This document shows, one piece after another, positions 7,102 through 16,685 of a DNA stretch of 45,942 nucleotides. A program made the position numbers and the translations under genes. This DNA is from an uncultured Pseudomonadota bacterium. Its GTDB lineage: Bacteria; Myxococcota_A; UBA796; GCA-2862545. How positions within the stretch are numbered: the first letter of the stretch is position 1; the number at the start of each line of letters is the position of its first letter. Location of the stretch: assembly GCA_903861005.1 (NCBI GenBank), contig CAIOSP010000036.1:1-45942 (forward strand). The letters run 5' to 3'. Below the pieces are notes generated by a model that ran no database searches, was not told the DNA's origin, and saw nothing but the letters and a program-made list of their open reading frames with translations.

Positions 7102-9224
7102 ACCCCACGCCCGTCTCGCACATCGACGACCTCGCCGACCGGCTCCGTCGCGTCGACCTACTCCTGCTTCGCGCGATCGCGCGCCAGCGCGCGCGGCCGA
7201 GCGTGCACGCCAAGGGTCAGTACTGGGGCCAGTTCATCAGCGACGACGAGGTCGACGAGCTGCTCCGCGCGCATGGCGAGATCGACACCCTCGGCGACCT
7301 CGGCCTGGACGGCATCGACACCGAGATCGCCCGCAGCGAGGCCACCCGAGACGCCCCACAGCCGGGGAGCCGGATCGCGAAGCTTCGGGAAGCGTTCGGC
7401 CTGGACGGCGACGACGTCGACCTTGTCCTGCTCGCGCTCGCGCCCGAGATCGCTGCTGGCTACGGCAAGATCTTCGCATACCTGCACGACGACGTGCACA
7501 AGGACTTCCTGAGCGTCGACCTGGCGACGCGGCTGATGACCACCACGCGTCGGCGACGCCTCGCGCTGCTGGACCGGCTGCTTCCCGGCGCGTTGCTGAT
7601 CAACCAGCGCCTGCTCGTGCTCACCCCGGACGTCGGCAAGTCCAACCAGGCCGCGCGTCGCGTGATGTTCCCGCCACGCGTCCTGCCGTGGCTGATCGGC
7701 GAGGGCTCGCTGCCGTTCGACGACGGGGTCACCCGGTTGGACACAAGCCGCGCCCCGTTCATCCCCGACTCCTGCGCGCGTCGGTTGGAAGGCCTCGGGA
7801 GCGGCGGCGACGCCGCGATCACCGTCGCGATCGTCGGCGGAACGGACGGCGCACGCGAGGCGGTGGCGACGGCGACGGCGCGCGCGGCCCGCCGTCACCT
7901 GGTCCGCGTCGACATCGGCCGGTGCCGCGCGTACCTGGACCAGCCGCTCGATCTGGTGCGCGACCTGCGCCTCGACGGCGCAGTGCCGTACGTGGTGAAC
8001 ATCCCGGATCTGTCGGAAGACCCTGAGATCCGTGGCAAGCTCATGCACCTGGGCACCGCGCTCGCGACGCTCCCCTTCCCGGTGTGCGTCGGCGGCCGCG
8101 ATCGCCGCGCGCTCGCCACGATGCTGGGCGGCGATCGCCCACGCCTGGACCTGCCCGTCGGTCGGATCACCGTCGAGGACCGCACCGCCGCCTGGGACCG
8201 CGCGATCTCCGCCCGCGGTTGGACGGATGTGGACGCGCTGCGCCTGGCCACCCGCTACGCCGGCGTCGTTGGCACCGGCGTCGATCGCGTGGTCGATCGC
8301 GTGGCCGCCGAGCTGGGCAACGGCGCCCCGCAGACCGACACCTTCGCGGCCGCGTGCCGCGACGCGCAGCGCCCGGAGATCGCCGGCCTCGTGCAGCACA
8401 TGGTTCCGCGCTTCACCTGGGATAACCTGGTCCTGGCGCCCAAGATCGTGAGCCAGCTCAAGCAGCTTGAGGATGTGCTCGCCCAACAGGAGACCGTGCT
8501 GCACGGCTGGGGCATGCAGCGCATGCGCCCGCGTGGCTACGGCCTCAAGGCGCTGTTCACCGGCGGCCCCGGCACCGGAAAGACCATGTGCGCCGAAGTG
8601 ATCGCGGGGTCGCTCGGGTACGACCTGTACCGGGTGGACCTGTCGTCCGTGGTCTCCAAGTGGGTCGGCGAGACCGAGAAGAACCTGCGCCAGATCTTTG
8701 ACGCCGCCGAGGGCGGCACGTCGGTTCTGCTGTTCGACGAGGGCGACGCGCTGTTCGGCAGCCGCGGTGAGTCCAAGTCCGCGCAGGACCGCTACGCCAA
8801 CCAGGAGGTCGCCTACCTTCTGCAGCGGCTGGAGGTCTACGAGGGCTGCGCGATCGTCACCACCAACCTTCAGGAGAACGTCGACGAGGCCTTCCTTCGC
8901 CGGTTCAACGCGGTGGTCGAGTTCCCGTTCCCCACGCCCGAGGAGCGCACGCGGCTGTGGGAGCACGCCCTGCCCGAGCGCGCGGACCTCCGTGGCCCAG
9001 ACCTCGACACGGCGGGCCTGGGCCGTCAGTTCCACCTCGCCGGCGGCTCGATCGTCAACGCAGCGATCATGGCCTGCGTCGACGCGGCGCGGAGCCAGGA
9101 GCCGGTCGGCATGCGCCACGTGGTCACGGCGATCGCGCGTGAGCTTCACAAGATGGGCAAGCAGGTGAACCGGGTGAGCTTCGGCCCGTGGTACGACGTG
9201 GTCGAAGGGCTCCTACCCGGATGA
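7098..9224 (+). CDS. eCIS AAA+ ATPase (Pvc15/Afp15-like)
   Basis: 708 residues. The long N-terminal region (1-430) is alpha-helical with a winged-helix-like segment, as in eCIS ATPases. The C-terminal AAA+ module has Walker [18 protein letters not shown] (about 490), Walker [13 protein letters not shown], the second-region [20 protein letters not shown], sensor-1 region [20 protein letters not shown] (with arginine-finger-like RR), and sensor-2 region [20 protein letters not shown]. This CDC48/ClpV-type ATPase is a standard eCIS component, thought to help assemble or load the particle or recycle the sheath. It overlaps its upstream neighbour by ATGA at 7098 and the histidine kinase downstream by ATGA at 9221, indicating one tightly coupled operon. 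Confidence 0.92.
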   Translation: MNPTPVSHIDDLADRLRRVDLLLLRAIARQRARPSVHAKGQYWGQFISDDEVDELLRAHGEIDTLGDLGLDGIDTEIARSEATRDAPQPGSRIAKLREAFGLDGDDVDLVLLALAPEIAAGYGKIFAYLHDDVHKDFLSVDLATRLMTTTRRRRLALLDRLLPGALLINQRLLVLTPDVGKSNQAARRVMFPPRVLPWLIGEGSLPFDDGVTRLDTSRAPFIPDSCARRLEGLGSGGDAAITVAIVGGTDGAREAVATATARAARRHLVRVDIGRCRAYLDQPLDLVRDLRLDGAVPYVVNIPDLSEDPEIRGKLMHLGTALATLPFPVCVGGRDRRALATMLGGDRPRLDLPVGRITVEDRTAAWDRAISARGWTDVDALRLATRYAGVVGTGVDRVVDRVAAELGNGAPQTDTFAAACRDAQRPEIAGLVQHMVPRFTWDNLVLAPKIVSQLKQLEDVLAQQETVLHGWGMQRMRPRGYGLKALFTGGPGTGKTMCAEVIAGSLGYDLYRVDLSSVVSKWVGETEKNLRQIFDAAEGGTSVLLFDEGDALFGSRGESKSAQDRYANQEVAYLLQRLEVYEGCAIVTTNLQENVDEAFLRRFNAVVEFPFPTPEERTRLWEHALPERADLRGPDLDTAGLGRQFHLAGGSIVNAAIMACVDAARSQEPVGMRHVVTAIARELHKMGKQVNRVSFGPWYDVVEGLLPG

Positions 9225-10990
9225 GCGACCTGCCCCACCCCAACGCCGACGACGTGCTGCCAGACGCGGTGATCCGCATCACGGACCCGTTCGTGTCGGA
9301 CCACGACGCGCCTTTCTCACAGCTCCGGGCTGAGCGGATCGTCGTATTCGTGTTGATGCAGGGCGTGGTGGCGTCGTTCAGCTTGACCTTGCTGTGGGCA
9401 ATGCTTCTGCCGTCGATCGCCGGCAAGACCCTCCTGCTCTCCGCGCTCCCGCTCGCCGGCCTCCCGATGGTTCGCAAAGGGCGCGCAGACCTCGCCCTGC
9501 ACCTGGCGGTCTTCACCGTCGCCCTGCATTGGCTGATGGTCTCATGGGCGTCAGGCGGCGCCACGAGCCCCGCGACCCTCGTGTTCGTCCTGCTGCCGGT
9601 CATCCCCACCACGCTGCGCCGCATGCGCGAGGCGCTCGGCTGGACTGTGGTCGCGCTTCTCGCCGTGCCCACCATGCGCTACCTCGCCTACCTGGGCCTC
9701 GAGCCGGGCGTCATCGAGTCTCGACTGACGCGCGACGCGCTCGGCTTCATCGCGTTCAGCTACGTGGTGTTCGCCTTCCTCCTGACGATCGGGCAGATGG
9801 CGGAGCTGTCCCGGCGCACCAGCGAGCGCATGGCGCGGGTGCACATGGAGCTGTCCGAAGCCCGCGACCGCGCCGACGCCGGCAGCGAAGCGAAGAGCGC
9901 GTTCCTGGCGGCGATGAGCCACGAGATCCGCACCCCGATGAACGGCATGTTGGGCATGGCCGGCCTGCTGCTGGAGACACCGCTCGATCCGCGGCAGCGC
10001 GACCACGTCGAGACCATCCGGCAGAGCGCCGGCGCGCTGGTCGACATCGTCGAAGACATCCTCGACTTCAGCCGCATCGAGGCGGGCCAGCTCCGCCTGG
10101 AAGAGGCTCCGTTCGAGCCGGTGGCGATCGTGCGTCAGGTGGCCGACCTGCTACGCGTGCGCGCCCGCGAGAAGGGCCTGCGCTTGGACGTCGAGATGGG
10201 CCCGCACCTGCCTGGCCGCGTGATCGGCGACGGCGGACGAACCCGTCAGGTGCTGTTCAACCTGGTCGGCAACGCGGTGAAGTACACCGACCACGGCCGG
10301 GTGCTCGTGCGGGTCGGCTCCATCGACCAGACTGGCGAGCGCGTGCGCTTGGTGATCGACGTGATCGATACCGGCATCGGCATCGCGCCCGAGGACCTGG
10401 ACCGCGTGTGGGACCGATTCACGCAGGTGCACTCGGGCGTACAGCGCCGCGCGGCCGGCACGGGCCTGGGCCTAGCTATCAGCAAGCACGTCGTCGAGCT
10501 GATGGGCGGCGTGATCCACGCGACCAGCACCGTCGGCGAAGGCTCGACCTTCCACATCGAGCTGCCGCTGCGCGTGACCAGCGAGACCGCGGACGACGCG
10601 GCCGAGGCACTGCCGCCGCTACCTGCCGCGCGCATCCTCATCGCCGAGGACAACCCCGTGAACCGCAAGGTCACGTTGGCGATGCTCGATCACCTCGGCC
10701 TGGTCGGCGACGCTGTCGCGGACGGAGAGATCGCGGCGACCATGACCCGCACGCATCGCTACGATCTGATCCTGATGGACTGCGAGATGCCGGTGCTCGA
10801 CGGCTACGACGCCGCGCGACGCATCCGCCAGGACGGCTGCCGCACGCCGATCCTCGCGATGACCGCGCACGCGCCGCAGGAGGTCCGCGCGCGCTGCGCT
10901 GCGGCAGGCATGGACGACTTCATCCAGAAGCCCGTCCGCCTGGAGACGCTGCACAAGGCGCTCGGACGGTGGCTCAACACGCCGCGCTGA
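9221..10990 (+). CDS. Membrane hybrid sensor histidine kinase with C-terminal receiver
   Basis: 589 residues from ATG 9221. About six transmembrane helices (roughly 38-64, 68-84, 90-108, 118-130, 140-160, 172-192) form the sensor with little periplasmic loop. A short helix links to HisKA with [18 protein letters not shown] (phospho-acceptor H234). HATPase_c follows with N-box [24 protein letters not shown], and [18 protein letters not shown]. The receiver domain opens [13 protein letters not shown], carries the phospho-Asp in [15 protein letters not shown] (D520), the conserved Thr in AMTAH and Lys in FIQKPV. There is no DNA-binding output, so phosphate must pass to an unseen partner. Translationally coupled to the eCIS ATPase, it probably regulates the injection system. 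Its stop abuts the stop of the convergent gene at 10991 with no gap (TGATCA). Confidence 0.94.
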   Translation: MSDLPHPNADDVLPDAVIRITDPFVSDHDAPFSQLRAERIVVFVLMQGVVASFSLTLLWAMLLPSIAGKTLLLSALPLAGLPMVRKGRADLALHLAVFTVALHWLMVSWASGGATSPATLVFVLLPVIPTTLRRMREALGWTVVALLAVPTMRYLAYLGLEPGVIESRLTRDALGFIAFSYVVFAFLLTIGQMAELSRRTSERMARVHMELSEARDRADAGSEAKSAFLAAMSHEIRTPMNGMLGMAGLLLETPLDPRQRDHVETIRQSAGALVDIVEDILDFSRIEAGQLRLEEAPFEPVAIVRQVADLLRVRAREKGLRLDVEMGPHLPGRVIGDGGRTRQVLFNLVGNAVKYTDHGRVLVRVGSIDQTGERVRLVIDVIDTGIGIAPEDLDRVWDRFTQVHSGVQRRAAGTGLGLAISKHVVELMGGVIHATSTVGEGSTFHIELPLRVTSETADDAAEALPPLPAARILIAEDNPVNRKVTLAMLDHLGLVGDAVADGEIAATMTRTHRYDLILMDCEMPVLDGYDAARRIRQDGCRTPILAMTAHAPQEVRARCAAAGMDDFIQKPVRLETLHKALGRWLNTPR

Positions 10991-12523
10991 TCAGGTGCCG
11001 ATCCACGACGCGAAGGTCTTGAGGTGCGCGCGGCGTGCCTCGGAGAGCCAATCGAAGTTGGTGCCGCGATCCGAGATCTCCCAGAACTCCTCCTGGGTGG
11101 TGCGGTCGATCTCCTCGACCAGGCCGCGAATGCGCGCGGGATCCTCGGCCACCATGTCGGCCCAGATCTGCCTCGCGCGCGGCTCTTCTCCGCAGGACAG
11201 GTAGTACGTGGCCAGCTTGATCTGCGCCTTGCGGACGCCACCGAGCGACGGGTCACGCTCGGTGCTCGCGTCCGGCTCCAGGTCGACGGTCAGGAACACG
11301 GCGAGCAGGGCGTCGTGCTCCGGCGCGTCGGCGGCGTGCGCGACTTCCAGCAACGTGCAGAGGTCGTACGCGGCCGTCTCCAGCAGGAACGCGAGGCGTG
11401 CCTTGAAGCCCAGCTGCCCGTAGCTCTGCACGAACTGCGCGACCTCGACGGCGACCGCGTGCTCCGGGGTGTGCAGCAGCGCCTCCGCCAGCAGGCGGTA
11501 CTCGTTGAGCAGGTTGTACCCGGCCCGCACGTCCTTGGAGTTCACAGCGAAGCGGAAGAAAGTGTTGAGGAAGCGCACGCAGAGCCGCGTCACCTCCACG
11601 TCCCCACACTCGGCCGCGCGGGTGGCGAGCCTGCGGACCTGGATCGCGCACAGGTGCGTGATGTCCTGGTCCTCGCCCACCACGTCCACGTACAGCGCCT
11701 GGAGCTGGCGGAGCACCTTGAGTTCCAGGAAGGTCCGGCGCTCGTCGATGCGGCGCAGCACGTCGCGATGCCACGCGACGAAGTCCTCGTCCGCGCGGAG
11801 CAGATCGTAGGTTTCAAACCACTCCGGCTTCTGCACGCCCTTGCGCTCGACGCTGATCGCGGCGACGTCCACCAGCGCGCTGATCGCCGCGACCGCGATC
11901 GCCCGGTCACGCGCCTCCACCGACTGCCGCGCGATCTCGCCGAGCTGGGCGACCGACGCCAGGGTGTCAGCCCGGGCCTGCGGCAAGAACTCCACCGACG
12001 CCCGCAGGATCGACTCGCGCGCTTGGTCCGACAGACGCGCCACAAACCGTGTCGGCGACACGAAGTCGAACACGTAGGCGAAGTACGGCAGGACCGAGAG
12101 GATCACCAGCGTCATCAGCGTGACGTCCGCGAAGAACATGGCGCGCGGCAGCGGCTCGCCGTGCAGCGACAGGTTGAACCACACCACCAGCGCCGACGAC
12201 ACCACATAGAACGCCAGCACGATCTGGTTGGTCTGGTCCTGCAGGAACACCGTCGGGATGCGCGGACTGTACCGGGTGGCGGCCAACTCCAACGTCAGCG
12301 CGACGACCGTGATGACCACGCCGAGCACGCTGACCATGATGTCGCCGCTGTTGATCAGCACCTCGACGTTGTCGGTGCTCATCAGGGTCTGCCAGAAGCC
12401 GACGCCCCGCAGCGCGAAGTCGAACACGAACAGGACCGCGTAGACCGCGGCGGCCATGAAGAAGAGGGCGCTGAACAGCGCGAGTGAGCTGGCGCGGCCG
12501 GCGTCGCGAGAGTTCTGTGGCAT
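10991..12523 (-). CDS. DUF2254-like integral membrane protein
   Basis: 510 residues from ATG 12523. Four transmembrane helices near the N-terminus (about 12-36, 54-84, 98-122, 130-152) include SVLGVVITVVALTLELAATR and YSPRIPTVFLQDQTNQIVLA, the hallmark of DUF2254 proteins. The remaining two thirds is a cytosolic helical region (REDFVAWHRDVLRRIDERRT-like segments; LLNEYRLLAEALLHTPEHAV). The family's biochemical function is unknown. It is transcribed divergently from the lipoprotein at 12601 and convergently with the histidine kinase. The extended soluble region is larger than the small C-terminal part I associate with the family. Confidence 0.8.
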   Translation of the reverse strand: MPQNSRDAGRASSLALFSALFFMAAAVYAVLFVFDFALRGVGFWQTLMSTDNVEVLINSGDIMVSVLGVVITVVALTLELAATRYSPRIPTVFLQDQTNQIVLAFYVVSSALVVWFNLSLHGEPLPRAMFFADVTLMTLVILSVLPYFAYVFDFVSPTRFVARLSDQARESILRASVEFLPQARADTLASVAQLGEIARQSVEARDRAIAVAAISALVDVAAISVERKGVQKPEWFETYDLLRADEDFVAWHRDVLRRIDERRTFLELKVLRQLQALYVDVVGEDQDITHLCAIQVRRLATRAAECGDVEVTRLCVRFLNTFFRFAVNSKDVRAGYNLLNEYRLLAEALLHTPEHAVAVEVAQFVQSYGQLGFKARLAFLLETAAYDLCTLLEVAHAADAPEHDALLAVFLTVDLEPDASTERDPSLGGVRKAQIKLATYYLSCGEEPRARQIWADMVAEDPARIRGLVEEIDRTTQEEFWEISDRGTNFDWLSEARRAHLKTFASWIGT

Positions 12524-12600
12524 GTCGCGCGCGATCCTTGAACGTAGACGGTGGACGCAGCGCCGGGTGTACGGCTACCGGACCACACGGAGCGCAGCCC

Positions 12601-13185
12601 TTGTACCACGCGCGGATCCTGACATTCGGCCTGCTGTACGCCTGTCGCCCTCCCGCGGCGTTCGTCCTCGACGAACCTGCCGACACCGATCTGAAAGGAT
12701 TGGGCGACACAGACGACACCCCAGCATGCGAAGGCTCCCTCACCCTCTCGTTCGCCGACACCCCCACGGGCCTGATCGCCCAGGGCTCGTCGTGGATGTC
12801 GACGGGCACCGCGTGGAGCACCTCGGCCTACCTGAGCGCGGACTACCAAGTGCAGAAGGACGACCAGGGATGCGTCGTTCTCTCCGCGGGGACGCTCTCG
12901 ATCGACCTGCTGGGCACGGGCTGCGCGGGCTCAGCGGCGCGCGTCACGCTGACCGACCGGTGCGGCCCCTCGTGCACGGTCGTCCGAGTCCTGGCCGCCG
13001 AGGAATCGCTCGCCGAGACCCGCAACGACACCTCGGACGTCGAGCGCACGCTGTCGCTCGCCCCGGCCAAGGCGTTTGGGACGGTCGAGGTGGGCTCGCT
13101 GCACGCCTCGGTGTGCGCAGTGGACTTCGATCTGACGCCGATTCCGACTACCTTGCAGCCGAAAGACACCGGTTCACCGTTCTAA
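12601..13185 (+). CDS. Small Cys-rich putative lipoprotein
   Basis: 194 residues from TTG 12601, supported by GGAG eight bases upstream. The N-terminus has a short hydrophobic run and a lipobox-like LLYAC (ILTFGLLYACRPPAAFVLDE). This is an imperfect lipobox because of Tyr at -2, but it fits a short lipoprotein signal. The mature part is beta-rich and contains further cysteines (TPACEG, DQGCVVL, GTGCAG, DRCGPSCTV, SVCAVD), probably disulfide-paired outside the cytoplasm. No known domain is recognised. It ends TTLQPKDTGSPF. The start is uncertain because an in-frame ATG at 12484 would overlap the divergent gene. Confidence 0.68.
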   Translation: MYHARILTFGLLYACRPPAAFVLDEPADTDLKGLGDTDDTPACEGSLTLSFADTPTGLIAQGSSWMSTGTAWSTSAYLSADYQVQKDDQGCVVLSAGTLSIDLLGTGCAGSAARVTLTDRCGPSCTVVRVLAAEESLAETRNDTSDVERTLSLAPAKAFGTVEVGSLHASVCAVDFDLTPIPTTLQPKDTGSPF

Positions 13186-13201
13186 CGGGCGGCCCCGCGC
13201 A

Positions 13202-13221
13202 CCGTCACATTTCCTTGACGG
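13202..13221. other. Inverted repeat after the lipoprotein gene
   Basis: CCGTCA (13202-13207) and TGACGG (13216-13221) form a 6-bp stem with an 8-nt loop, 17 bp after the lipoprotein stop and about 100 bp before the regulator start. There is no T-run, so it is either a weak terminator or an operator-like site. Confidence 0.35.
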
Positions 13222-13267
13222 GACGGTTCCTCACCCCCCCCATGAGTGTGGTAGTCCGCGCTTTACG

Positions 13268-13285
13268 ATTCGAACAATTCGAACA
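13268..13285. promoter_or_regulatory. Tandem direct repeat ATTCGAACA x2, candidate operator
   Basis: Two perfect copies of the 9-mer ATTCGAACA lie back to back (13268-13276 and 13277-13285), each containing the palindrome TTCGAA. They are in an AT-richer patch about 34 bp before the start of a regulator that carries an OmpR-type winged helix. Such domains usually bind tandem direct repeats, so autoregulation is plausible. Confidence 0.5.
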
Positions 13286-13318
13286 CGCCTCGAGTTGGGT
13301 CCCTCCCGTGGAGCAGCC

Positions 13319-14332
13319 TTGACCGACCCCACCGTCGTTGAATCCACGATGATTCACCGGGTGCTCCGCTACGCGGTCAGTCGCGGTCTGGACACCGGAC
13401 CGCTGCTCGCCGACACCGGCTTCACCGCGGCTGAGGTCTCCAACCGCGACCTGCTCTTCCCGCTCGCCAAGGCGATGGCGCTGTTCGACGCCGTGGCTGA
13501 GGCCCTGCACGACCCGGCGCTCGGCCTGTCGATGGCCAAGGTGGTCGCGCCCACCGACTACGGCCTGGTCGGGCTGCTCTGGGACCACCACCCGACGCTC
13601 GACGCCGCGCTGGACGCGCTCGCGCACTACTACACGGCCTTCCTGGCGGGGGCCGAGATGCGGGTGCTCCGCGAAGCGGGCCGTACGCGACTTGTCCACC
13701 GGTTCCTGCACGAGCACCGCGGCCTGGACTACCTGCGGCAGGAGTCGCTGGCGTCGGTCTACCTGAACGCCGTGAAGGCGTCGGTGACGCACTGGACCCC
13801 GATGGCGGTGACCTTCCGGCAGCAGCCGGTCGATCCCCGCCCGTTCCTGGACGTGTTCGGCGTGATGCCCACCTTCGGCGCTTCGGATGACGCGCTGATC
13901 ATTGACCCGATCCACCTGACCCGGGACAACCCGAGGGCGGACCCGGAGCTGCTGAACCACCTGCTGGAGGCCGCCGAGACGCACTTGGTGAAGCGCCGCA
14001 ACGCGTCGGGCACCCAGTCTCGCGTGCTGCTGCTGCGCGGGTGCAGCGCCGACTTGACCAGCGGCATGGTCCACCGCGGGAGCGACACGCTCGCGCTCAC
14101 CACCAAGGAGCGCGAGCTGCTGGTCTACCTGGCCGACCACATGAACCAGGTCGTCACGCACGAGGCGATCGAGCGCGACGTCTGGGGGATCGGCAAGTCC
14201 GTGATCAGCCACGCGCCCGCGGTCGCCATCCGCCGCCTACGTCAGAAGATCGAACCCCAGGGCCCCAAGCCGGTGAACTTGGTGACGGTGTTTGGTGAGG
14301 GCTGGAAGCTGGTCGTGCCCGAGTCGTCTTGA
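13319..14332 (+). CDS. Regulator: AraC-type ligand domain fused to OmpR-type winged helix
   Basis: 337 residues from TTG 13319, with GGAG seven bases upstream. Residues 1-215 match the N-terminal ligand domain of OruR/ArgR-type AraC regulators (Arabinose_bd, PF12625-like): VLRYAVSRGLDTGPLLADTG, then DPALGLSMAKVVAPTDYGLV, LDALAHYYTAFLAGAEMRV and HRFLHEHRGLDYLRQESLAS. The expected AraC helix-turn-helix pair is absent. Instead the C-terminus is an OmpR/PhoB winged helix: LALTTKERELLVYLADH, VVTHEAIERDVWGI, AVAIRRLRQKIEP, VTVFGEGWKLV. The ligand is unknown. The stop overlaps the TTG start of aat (TTGA), coupling the two genes. Confidence 0.82.
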   Translation: MTDPTVVESTMIHRVLRYAVSRGLDTGPLLADTGFTAAEVSNRDLLFPLAKAMALFDAVAEALHDPALGLSMAKVVAPTDYGLVGLLWDHHPTLDAALDALAHYYTAFLAGAEMRVLREAGRTRLVHRFLHEHRGLDYLRQESLASVYLNAVKASVTHWTPMAVTFRQQPVDPRPFLDVFGVMPTFGASDDALIIDPIHLTRDNPRADPELLNHLLEAAETHLVKRRNASGTQSRVLLLRGCSADLTSGMVHRGSDTLALTTKERELLVYLADHMNQVVTHEAIERDVWGIGKSVISHAPAVAIRRLRQKIEPQGPKPVNLVTVFGEGWKLVVPESS

Positions 14333-15048
14333 TCCCGCTGCTGCTCCCGCCCGGTCGTCGGCCGATGTTCCCCCCGGCGAGCCACATCACGCCGGGGGTG
14401 GACGGGCTGGTCGCGGTGGGCGGAGATCTGGCGCCAGAGACCCTGGTCGAGGCCTACCGCAAGGGCATCTTCCCGTGGGACGGCCGCTGGCCGATCCCCT
14501 GGTACTCGCCCGACCCCAGGCTGATCTTGGAGCCGCAGCACTTCCACGTCTCCAAGTCGCTGCGCAAGCTCCAAAAGCAGGGCCGGATGGAGATCCGCTA
14601 CGACACTGCGTTCGCGGACGTGATGCGCGCCTGCGCCGGGAAGAAGCGGCGCGGACAGCGCGGCACGTGGATCCGCGGCGGCATCTTCGACGGCTACGGC
14701 GCGTTGCACACGGCGGGCGTCGCCCACTCGGTGGAGACCTGGGAGGACGGCGCGCTGGTCGGCGGCCTGTACGGCCTGTCGATGGGCAGCGCTTTCTTCG
14801 GCGAGTCCATGTTCACCGACCGCCCCGACGCGTCCAAGCTCGCGCTCATGCACCTCTGCGCGCGCCTCACCGCCGCGGGCGGCACGCTCGTCGACTGCCA
14901 GCAGGACACACCCCACCTGCGCAGCCTGGGCGCCTTCAATGTGACGCGCGCCGACTACATGGTCCGCCTCGACGCCGCGCTCGCGAGCCCCGACATCTGG
15001 CCGAACCTGCCCGCCATCCCGTCGTCGGAGAGCGGCGCGGACGACTGA
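14329..15048 (+). CDS. aat: Leucyl/phenylalanyl-tRNA--protein transferase
   Basis: 239 residues, normal family length. It transfers Leu or Phe from tRNA to N-terminal Arg/Lys of proteins, creating N-degrons for ClpS/ClpAP. Family signatures are FPPASHITPGVDGLVAVGGD, LVEAYRKGIFPWD, PIPWYSPDPRLIL, GTWIRGGIFDGYGALH, AHSVETWEDGALVGGLYGLS, FFGESMFTD, and DCQQDTPHLRSLGA. The start is TTG 14329, overlapping the regulator stop by 4 bp. An internal ATG at 14365 (MFPP) is possible, but the preceding residues PLLLPPGRRP are short and family-compatible. Cytosolic. It is followed by a 59-bp gap and the convergent yggS-like gene. Confidence 0.95.
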   Translation: MIPLLLPPGRRPMFPPASHITPGVDGLVAVGGDLAPETLVEAYRKGIFPWDGRWPIPWYSPDPRLILEPQHFHVSKSLRKLQKQGRMEIRYDTAFADVMRACAGKKRRGQRGTWIRGGIFDGYGALHTAGVAHSVETWEDGALVGGLYGLSMGSAFFGESMFTDRPDASKLALMHLCARLTAAGGTLVDCQQDTPHLRSLGAFNVTRADYMVRLDAALASPDIWPNLPAIPSSESGADD

Positions 15049-15107
15049 ACGCGCCGCGCTGCACGGGACGTGCTCGCGACAGCCGTCGGACCACCTGGAC
15101 CGACCGC

Positions 15108-15779
15108 CTACTTCCGCTCCCCGAAGATCGACCGCCCGACGCGCACGACCGTCGCGCCCTCCTCGATCGCCACCTCGAAGTCCTCGGTGGTGCCCATCGA
15201 CAGCTCGGGCAGGCCCAGCCGCTCGGCCAACACGCGCAGCGCCCGGAAGTGCGGGCGCGCCATCTCCGGCACGAAGTCATCCGGCTGCGGCGGCATGGCC
15301 ATCAGGCCCACGACGCGCAGGTTGGGCAGCGGTCGCACGGCCGCGAGCAGCGCGTCCACGCCGTCCACGCCGACGCCCTGCTTGGAGTCCTCGCCGCCGA
15401 TGTTGATCTCGAGGAACACGTCGATCGGCGCGCCCTCGCGGCGACGGGACAGCTCAGTCGCCACCTCCACCCGGTCGACCGCGTGGAAGAAGGACGCGGC
15501 CCGCGCGACGTACTTCACCTTGTTGGTCTGGAGCGCGCCGATTGCGTGCCAGCGGATGTCCGACAGGTCGGCCAACGCCTCGGCGCGGTCACGCAGCGCC
15601 TGGGCGTAGTTCTCGCCGAAGTCGCGCTGTCCGCAGGCGTAGGCCTCGCGCACCAGCTCGTCGGGCTGGAACTTGGAGACGGCGAGCAGACGCACGCTGC
15701 CCACGTCGCGACCCGCGCGCGCGCACGCGGTCGCCACACGCTCCCTCACCCGCGCGAGCCTCGCGGCGACGTCGCTCAT
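15108..15779 (-). CDS. yggS: YggS/PLPBP family pyridoxal-phosphate homeostasis protein
   Basis: 223 residues. It has the single-domain TIM-barrel PLP fold without known catalytic activity and helps keep free PLP and amino-acid pools in balance. Seen motifs are [11 protein letters not shown] (PLP lysine in VSK), [26 protein letters not shown] (a variant of HFIGxLQxNK), [44 protein letters not shown], and [11 protein letters not shown] near the end. The usual SMGMS is SMGTT here. ATG at 15779. In many bacteria it neighbours proC or yggT, but not here. It is divergent from the PKD lipoprotein across 92 bp. Confidence 0.95.
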   Translation of the reverse strand: MSDVAARLARVRERVATACARAGRDVGSVRLLAVSKFQPDELVREAYACGQRDFGENYAQALRDRAEALADLSDIRWHAIGALQTNKVKYVARAASFFHAVDRVEVATELSRRREGAPIDVFLEINIGGEDSKQGVGVDGVDALLAAVRPLPNLRVVGLMAMPPQPDDFVPEMARPHFRALRVLAERLGLPELSMGTTEDFEVAIEEGATVVRVGRSIFGERK

Positions 15780-15871
15780 GGCCAGCCTCCAGGGCGTCAG
15801 GGGGTAGCACGCGCGCCCCCGCCCACCAATTGCCGATTGCGCATCGGATGAGTCGGGGGCAGGTTGGCGGC

Positions 15872-16660
15872 ATGCGCCACATCACCCTCCTGCTCCTGGC
15901 CACCGCCTGTCGGATCGACCCCCGCGAGGGAGATCTGGCGCCCGAGTGCCATGACGGCGTCGACGGCGACGGCGACCACGTGATCGACTGCGCCGAGACC
16001 GACTGCGCATGGACCCGGTTCTGCGGCGGCGACACGTCCGCCGGCGTGCATCAACAGGACGGCGGCGGCGTGGTGAACCCGCCGCGCGACCTGCCGCCCG
16101 TCGCGGTGGTCGGTCCGGACTACCTCAAGGCCAACCCAGGCGACACGCTGCGGCTCGACGGCTCGGCGTCCTACGATCCGGACGGCGACGCGCTCAGCCT
16201 GCGGTGGACCATCATGTCTGCGCCGTCCGGCACGCGCGAGGTGCTGCAGAACGCAGACCACGCGCAGGCGTCCATCCGGCTCGATCGCTACGGCCTGTGG
16301 GTGTTCGAGCTGACCGTCACGGCGGACAACGTGATCGTCCACAAGCGGCGCACGGTCGACGTGGCGTTCGGCAACCAGCCGCCGTGGGCCGACGCGGGAC
16401 CGGACCAGATCGCGCACCCGCAGGCGACGGTCGCGCTCACCGGTGTGTCCAGCCATGACCCAGAGTCCGACCCGCTGACGTACACGTGGCGCTTCGTGAG
16501 CCTGCCGTCGCACACCGCGTCGCGGCTGATCACCAGCACCGACCAGCCCAACGCCACCTTCGTCCCGGACGCGGTCGGCGACTACGTCGTGGAGCTGGTG
16601 GTGCGGGACGGCGCGCTGGACTCGGACCCTGCGCGGGCGACGATCACGATCGAGCCCTGA
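15872..16660 (+). CDS. Surface lipoprotein with two PKD-type domains
   Basis: 262 residues from ATG 15872. The signal MRHITLLLLATAC ends in a clean lipobox (L-A-T-A-C), so the protein is lipidated. After it comes a short Ca-binding-like Cys/Asp segment (CHDGVDGDGDHVIDCAETDC, common in myxobacterial surface proteins). Two PKD-like Ig domains follow: YLKANPGDTLRLDGSASYDP with DALSLRWTI, and GPDQIAHPQATVALTG with DPLTYTWRFVSLP. The last ends GDYVVELVVRDGALDSDPAR. It is likely adhesive or structural at the cell surface; the role is inferred. An in-frame ATG at 15848 adds eight residues. Confidence 0.85.
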   Translation: MRHITLLLLATACRIDPREGDLAPECHDGVDGDGDHVIDCAETDCAWTRFCGGDTSAGVHQQDGGGVVNPPRDLPPVAVVGPDYLKANPGDTLRLDGSASYDPDGDALSLRWTIMSAPSGTREVLQNADHAQASIRLDRYGLWVFELTVTADNVIVHKRRTVDVAFGNQPPWADAGPDQIAHPQATVALTGVSSHDPESDPLTYTWRFVSLPSHTASRLITSTDQPNATFVPDAVGDYVVELVVRDGALDSDPARATITIEP

Positions 16661-16685
16661 GCGAGACGCCCAGGGCCGGCCCGAC

